64,000 nt of DNA from JANLQX01 sp031423635 (lineage in GTDB: Bacteria > Actinomycetota > Acidimicrobiia > Acidimicrobiales > JANYDT01): assembly GCA_031423635.1 (NCBI GenBank), contig JANPFX010000082.1, positions 1 to 64,000 of the forward strand. The letters are read 5' to 3'. The notes beneath the pieces were generated by a model, which was not told the DNA's origin, made no database searches, and was given only the letters and a program-made list of their open reading frames with translations. Below, in pieces: positions 60,245 to 64,000 of the stretch. Each line of letters opens with the position of its first letter. Within the stretch, counting starts at the first letter, position 1. The translations under genes were made by a program, and so were the position numbers.

Positions 60245-60499
60245 ATGATTATCGTCTCGCGACTGAACGGTCACGAGTTTGCACTCAACTGCAACCTCAT
60301 CGAAAAAGTCGAGGCCAACCCCGACACGGTCGTCACCCTGATCGACGGGACGAAGTTCGTCATCGCCGAGAGTGTTGATCGGGTGATCGAGCTCGTCCGC
60401 GGCTACCAGGCGTCGATCATCGCGGCGACCGACGAGTTCTCCGGTCGGACGACTGCCCGAACCCGACTGCAGCTCGTCAGCCCGGCTGAGGAGAACTAG
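60245..60499 (+). CDS. flbD: flagellar protein FlbD
   Basis: The 84-residue protein has the small FlbD domain: MIIVSRLNGHEFALNCNLIEKVEANPDTVVTLIDGTKFVIAESVDRVIELV in pieces. The name FlbD here is the small SwrD-like protein, not the Caulobacter regulator. It is thought to support motor function or torque (SwrD in Bacillus). It precedes motA/motB by two bases. Confidence 0.85.
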   Translation: MIIVSRLNGHEFALNCNLIEKVEANPDTVVTLIDGTKFVIAESVDRVIELVRGYQASIIAATDEFSGRTTARTRLQLVSPAEEN

Positions 60500-60501
60500 T
60501 C

Positions 60502-61278
60502 ATGGATCCCTTCACCCTTGCCGGCATCATGCTCGCCTTCGCCGCCGTGATCATCTCGATGATCATGGAAGGCGGCGATCCGGCGGCGATGTTCCTCATT
60601 CCCCCGATGATCCTCGTGTTCTTCGGCACGTTCGGCGTGGCCATGGCGTGTGGTCTCAAACGGGACACCATCAGCGGCCTGAAGTCGATCAAATCGGCGC
60701 TCCTCACGAAAGCGCACTCGCCCGAAGAGACCGTGAAGGCCATCGTGGGGTTCGCCGAACTGGCCCGCCGTGACGGTCTTCTTGCGCTCGAAGAAGCGGC
60801 CAAGACGATCGACGATCCGTTCCTGAAGAAGGGCATCGAGCTCGCCGTCGACGGCACTGATCCCGAGGAGCTCCGCGAGATCCTTGAAGCCCAGATCAAG
60901 TCTCGCAAGACCCAGGACAAGGCCGGCGCGAAGTTCTTCGCCGACATGGGTGGATTCGCTCCGACGCTGGGCATCATCGGAACTGTTCTCGGTCTGGTGC
61001 ATGTGCTCGAGAACCTCTCCGATCCCAGCAAGCTCGGTCACCTCATCGCAGGCGCGTTCGTGGCGACGCTTTGGGGCGTGATGTCCGCCAACCTGATGTG
61101 GCTGCCGATCGGCAACAAGCTCACCCGTGTCGGAGCGGTCACCGCCCATCACATGGAACTCGTGCTCGAAGGCGTCCTCTCGGTGCAGGCCGGAGCCAAT
61201 CCGCGCATCGTCGAGCAGAAGCTCCTTTCCTTCCTCAATGACGACGAGCGTCCCGAGGAATCCGCCAAGGCGGCGTAG
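60502..61278 (+). CDS. motA: flagellar motor stator protein MotA
   Basis: The 258-residue membrane protein has four spans (AGIMLAFAAVIISMIMEGG; PPMILVFFGTFGVAM) and the conserved cytoplasmic loop and GGFAPTLGIIGTVLGLVHVLENL segment with the Pro of the proton path. It interacts with FliG. ATG 60502, coupled with motB (two bases apart). Confidence 0.95.
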   Translation: MDPFTLAGIMLAFAAVIISMIMEGGDPAAMFLIPPMILVFFGTFGVAMACGLKRDTISGLKSIKSALLTKAHSPEETVKAIVGFAELARRDGLLALEEAAKTIDDPFLKKGIELAVDGTDPEELREILEAQIKSRKTQDKAGAKFFADMGGFAPTLGIIGTVLGLVHVLENLSDPSKLGHLIAGAFVATLWGVMSANLMWLPIGNKLTRVGAVTAHHMELVLEGVLSVQAGANPRIVEQKLLSFLNDDERPEESAKAA

Positions 61279-61280
61279 TC

Positions 61281-62213
61281 ATGTCGAAGCGTCGGCACAA
61301 ACACGAAGAGCACGAGGAGCACGTCAACCACGAGCGCTGGCTCATCACGTATGCCGACATGATCACGTTGCTCATGGTGTTGTTCATCGTGCTGTTCGCC
61401 ATGGGACAGACGGACCTCGACAAGTACAAGAAGCTCCGCCAGAGCCTTGCCGTTGGCTTCGGCGGTCCCGACAAGCTGGCGTTGCTCGACGGTGGCACGG
61501 GCGTCCTCGACGGAGGAGCTTCCCCGGTTGGTCTCACGCCTGCCGAGGTCGCCGCGAAGGCAGCGATCTCGACCCTGAACGGACGAGCGGCCGCGTGGAA
61601 GCAGGAGCAGAAGGTGCTCGAGAGCACCAAAGCTGCGCTCGACCGTGCGCTCAAGGAGATCAACGGTTCCCCGCTGATCAAGGACGCGCAGGTTCGTGTC
61701 GCGCTGACGACTCGCGGGCTCGTGATCACGATCGACAGCGACATCGTGCTGTTCGAACCGGGTTCGGCGACGATCCGCCCCGAAGGGCAGCAGGTGTTGG
61801 ACCGCATCTCGCGTCAACTTGTCGTCCTCCCGAACCACATCACCGTCGAGGGTCACACCGACGACGTCCCGATATCGGGGACCTTCCCCTCGAACTGGGA
61901 GCTCTCGACGGCGAGAGCGTCTTCGGTCCTTCGATCACTCATCGCATTGCACGGCCTCGATCCATCGCACGGAACCGCCTCCGGCTTCGCCGATCAGAAG
62001 CCGGTCGCCCCGAACGACACGGCGAAGGGCCGAGCGAAGAACCGGCGGGTCGAGATCGTCATCGAAGCGGCGGTCAGCGATCCGGGCGTCGACTCACCAG
62101 ATGCTCTGGCTGCGGTCGAGGCCGCCGCCGTCGCAGAGGCGAACGATTCCCAGGCCGGCGCCGACAGCTCCGATGAGATCGTCATCTCGACCCCCATCAA
62201 GCCCATCGCCTAA
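61281..62213 (+). CDS. motB: flagellar motor stator protein MotB
   Basis: The 310-residue protein has one membrane span with the proton-binding Asp26 in ITYADMITLLMVLFIVLFAM, and a C-terminal OmpA-like peptidoglycan-binding domain (VEGHTDDVPISGTFPSNWELSTARASSVL, GFADQKPVAPNDT). It anchors the stator to the wall. The tail of about 50 residues is Ala/Glu/Asp-rich. Confidence 0.95.
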   Translation: MSKRRHKHEEHEEHVNHERWLITYADMITLLMVLFIVLFAMGQTDLDKYKKLRQSLAVGFGGPDKLALLDGGTGVLDGGASPVGLTPAEVAAKAAISTLNGRAAAWKQEQKVLESTKAALDRALKEINGSPLIKDAQVRVALTTRGLVITIDSDIVLFEPGSATIRPEGQQVLDRISRQLVVLPNHITVEGHTDDVPISGTFPSNWELSTARASSVLRSLIALHGLDPSHGTASGFADQKPVAPNDTAKGRAKNRRVEIVIEAAVSDPGVDSPDALAAVEAAAVAEANDSQAGADSSDEIVISTPIKPIA

Positions 62214-62266
62214 CCGCGCCCTACTTCCACCCCGAACCACCAAGCACCAACAAGGAAACGATCGAC

Positions 62267-62773
62267 ATGGCCAAGAAACCAAAGCCAGCCCCCGCCGCGG
62301 AAGGCGAGGAGCAGGCACCGAAAAGCAAGAAGAAGATGGTGCTCGGCGGAGTCGGCGCGATCGTGCTGTTCTTTGCCGGCGGGAAGGTCATGGGGGGAGG
62401 GGGCGAGACCAAGACGATCATCAAGATCGTCAACACCACGACGACGATCCCCATGGGCGAGGTCGTCACCCTCGACGCCATCACGATGAACCTGGCCGAC
62501 GGGCACGTTCTCAAGGTAGGCATCGGTTTCCAGCTCGAATACGAGGCCGGCGGCGGCGCGGGGCACGAAGCCCCGAAGTCCAACGACGGGGACCCCACGA
62601 AGGGTTACGCCCAGGCGCTCGACATCGCCATCGACGAGCTCGGTCAACACACCATGGAGGAGCTCTCGGGCGAAGGACGGAATCTCGCCAAGGAGGCGCT
62701 GGTGAAGAGGCTCCACAAGGTCTTCCACGGCAAGATCGAAGACGTCTACTTCCACCAGTTCGTCATGCAGTGA
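62267..62773 (+). CDS. fliL: flagellar basal-body-associated protein FliL
   Basis: The 168-residue protein has a basic, disordered N-terminus, one membrane span (VLGGVGAIVLFFAGGKVM) and the FliL domain (VTLDAITMNLADGHVLKVGIGFQLEYE; YFHQFVMQ at the end). It surrounds MotAB and aids torque. ATG 62267 follows AAGGAAACG. Confidence 0.88.
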   Translation: MAKKPKPAPAAEGEEQAPKSKKKMVLGGVGAIVLFFAGGKVMGGGGETKTIIKIVNTTTTIPMGEVVTLDAITMNLADGHVLKVGIGFQLEYEAGGGAGHEAPKSNDGDPTKGYAQALDIAIDELGQHTMEELSGEGRNLAKEALVKRLHKVFHGKIEDVYFHQFVMQ

Positions 62774-62782
62774 CCAATCGGT

Positions 62783-62808
62783 GACCCGGGTGCCGCCCGC
62801 ACCGGGTC
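62783..62808 (+). terminator. hairpin between fliL and fliM
   Basis: GACCCGG-G-TGC (62783-62793) pairs with GCACCGGGTC (62799-62808): a 10-bp stem with one bulged G and a 5-base loop. It lies 10 bases after the fliL stop. It could terminate part of the transcripts or stabilise the 3' end; fliM follows. Confidence 0.45.
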
Positions 62809-62872
62809 GTGCGAACCAGAGAAATCCGCCGGAGTAGGTCATATCGCCCACCGGGCGGCCGATCAGATCTTC

Positions 62873-63787
62873 GTGACGTCGAACACGAAGGTCCAAAAGG
62901 TCGTCCCGTACGACTTCAAACGGCCGAGCAAGTTCAACCGCGACCATGCCCGAGCGCTGCAACTCATCGGCGAGACCTTCGCGCGCCAGTTCTCCACCGT
63001 GTTGTCGACGACCGTTCGCACGTCGTCGCATGTTTCGTTCTCCGGTGTCGGACAGCTCACCTATGACGAGCACGTGCGAGACATCCCGAATCCGACCTAC
63101 CTGGCGATGGTCTCGCTCGAGCCGTTGCCCGGACTCGCCCTGCTTCACGTTCCGCTGCCGGTCATGATGACCGTGATCGACCGGTTGCTCGGCGGAACCG
63201 GCAACGGTCAGCTTCCGAACCGCCCCCTCACCGACATCGAGCTGGGTCTTGCCCAAGGCCTGATCGCCCGCATGCTCCGTGAGCTGTCGAGTGCCTTCGA
63301 GTCCCTCGTCGTCGTCGAGCCTCGACTCACTCATCAGGAGTCGAATCCGCAGTTCACCCAGATCGCCGCGTTGAACGACACCGTCGTGGTGCTCTCCTTC
63401 GACATCCATGTGGCAGGCAACGCCGGCAACCTCTCTCTGTGCATCCCATTCGCGCAGATCCAGACCGTTCTCGAGGACGCCGCGGGGACCTTCACCAGAA
63501 CCGGCCGCAACGACATCGACCATGACGCGGTCGAGCGGGCGCTCCGGGCCGGCATCGACAACACCCGCGTGCCGCTCTCGGTGCGGTTCAGCGAGGTCGA
63601 CCTGATCGCCTCCGACATCGTCGATCTGCAGCCGGGGGACATCGTGCCCCTGTCGCACTCGGTCGACGCGCCGTTGTTCATCACAATCGGCGACGTGGCC
63701 CGACTCCACGTGAAGCCCGGCCGTCGCGGTCGCAGACTCGCCTGTGTCGTCGTCGACGACCGGATCAGCAAGAAGGACAAGCCATGA
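62873..63787 (+). CDS. fliM: flagellar motor switch protein FliM, lacking the CheY-binding N-terminus
   Basis: The 304-residue protein begins MTSNTKVQKVVPYDFKRPSKFNRD, which in other FliMs is preceded by 30-50 residues including the EIDALL motif for CheY. GTG 62873 is the only start in this frame after the fliL stop, and no Shine-Dalgarno stands in front of it. Middle and C-terminal domains (GLLHV-type pattern, LIASDIVDLQPGDIVPLS) are complete. ATGA overlap with the next gene. Confidence 0.88.
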   Translation: MTSNTKVQKVVPYDFKRPSKFNRDHARALQLIGETFARQFSTVLSTTVRTSSHVSFSGVGQLTYDEHVRDIPNPTYLAMVSLEPLPGLALLHVPLPVMMTVIDRLLGGTGNGQLPNRPLTDIELGLAQGLIARMLRELSSAFESLVVVEPRLTHQESNPQFTQIAALNDTVVVLSFDIHVAGNAGNLSLCIPFAQIQTVLEDAAGTFTRTGRNDIDHDAVERALRAGIDNTRVPLSVRFSEVDLIASDIVDLQPGDIVPLSHSVDAPLFITIGDVARLHVKPGRRGRRLACVVVDDRISKKDKP

Positions 63788-64000
63788 GCTCCTCGACATT
63801 GACCTCCACCGCACTCGACTTCGCCCGGCGCGTCGGCGAGGAAGCGGCCGCATCGCTTCCGGGCGGCACGGCGTGGACCGCAGTGGCCGAAGAGACTCCG
63901 ACGCTGCCGGACAACGCCCGTGTGGTCGTCGCATGGCTCGGCACCGAGGCCCGACTCGCGCTGGTCATGACGTCGCCGTTCGCCCGGAACCTCATCGTCG
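63784..64000 (+). CDS. fliN/fliY-like flagellar switch gene, 3' end cut off by window
   Basis: ATG 63784 overlaps the fliM stop (ATGA), and the frame is open to the window edge, giving 72 visible residues. The start is SSSTLTSTALDFARRVGEEAA, and VVVAWLGTEARLALVMTSPFARNLI follows. The N-terminal part looks like the CheC/CheX-like domain of a long FliN/FliY. Identity rests on the usual order fliL-fliM-fliN; the diagnostic C-terminal SpoA domain is not visible. Confidence 0.6.
   Translation, partial: MSSSTLTSTALDFARRVGEEAAASLPGGTAWTAVAEETPTLPDNARVVVAWLGTEARLALVMTSPFARNLIV

Noticed and set aside
62210..63934. Minus-strand ORF of 574 codons opposite fliL/fliM
   Set aside because: Antisense shadow with Arg/Asp/Val/Gly bias; fliL and fliM are unambiguous on the other strand.

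Overview
The window is high-GC DNA with tight operons, many 4-base start/stop overlaps, and frequent GTG and some TTG starts. It carries a complete-looking flagellar hook/basal-body/filament cluster without P- or L-ring genes. Lipid- and terpenoid-type catabolic genes (P450s, acyl-CoA synthetase, thiolase, phosphotransferase-like proteins) fill the other half. This suggests a flagellated actinobacterium, most likely of the Acidimicrobiia (Ilumatobacter/Iamia-like). The taxon is inferred from gene content and style, not from a marker gene.

Region 1 (1-16.5 kb) is metabolic. A thiolase/VOC/phosphotransferase operon is followed by an ABM-domain monooxygenase gene preceded by a 54-bp tandem repeat that re-duplicates its ribosome-binding site and start codon. 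Next come an MFS exporter and a phosphotransferase on the minus strand, then a plus-strand run of SnoaL-like protein, acyl-CoA synthetase, an intact P450 and a second P450 that has lost its haem cysteine. An MFS-cNMP fusion, a secreted YHYH pair, a TIM-barrel isomerase-like protein and an S51 peptidase complete it.

Region 2 (16.5-19.7 kb, minus strand) is the most interesting part. It is a translationally coupled operon: AhpD-like protein, P450, limonene-epoxide-hydrolase-like protein, a cysteine-less CMD/AhpD-like protein, and a second AhpD-like protein. Both outer AhpD genes are interrupted by a single in-frame TGA exactly at the second cysteine of their CxxC motif. Each TGA is followed at the right distance by a hairpin resembling a bacterial SECIS element. 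I read them as two selenoproteins (CxxU) in one P450/epoxide-hydrolase operon. A palindrome lies in the divergent promoter region upstream.

Region 3 (19.8-32.9 kb) is mixed: a LarA-like protein, threonine ammonia-lyase, an HtrA-like protease with no export signal beside a divergent HxlR regulator, PEP carboxylase, a secreted low-complexity protein, an SDR, a YbhN-type membrane protein, a 2OG-Fe(II) oxygenase and an alkylsulfatase. A leader with mutually exclusive hairpins and a REP-like dispersed repeat lie between the last two.

Region 4 (33-64 kb) is the motility locus: FliA-type sigma factor, CheY-like regulator, short CheR, CheX-like protein, then GGDEF and HDOD genes on the minus strand. 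These are followed by flgN-flgK-flgL-fliW-csrA, an EAL/HDOD protein, flagellin, fliD, fliS and a small fliT-position gene. Then come flgB-flgC-fliE-fliF-fliG-fliH-fliI-fliJ, an NlpC/P60-transglycosylase fusion, fliK-flgD-flgE-flbD-motA-motB-fliL-fliM and the start of a fliN-like gene. The flagellin mRNA has a 5' hairpin presenting GGA (a CsrA-type site, with fliW and csrA just upstream) and three tandem structured repeats after its stop. Three candidate FliA-type promoters share a motif. No rRNA, tRNA, CRISPR or insertion sequence was seen.
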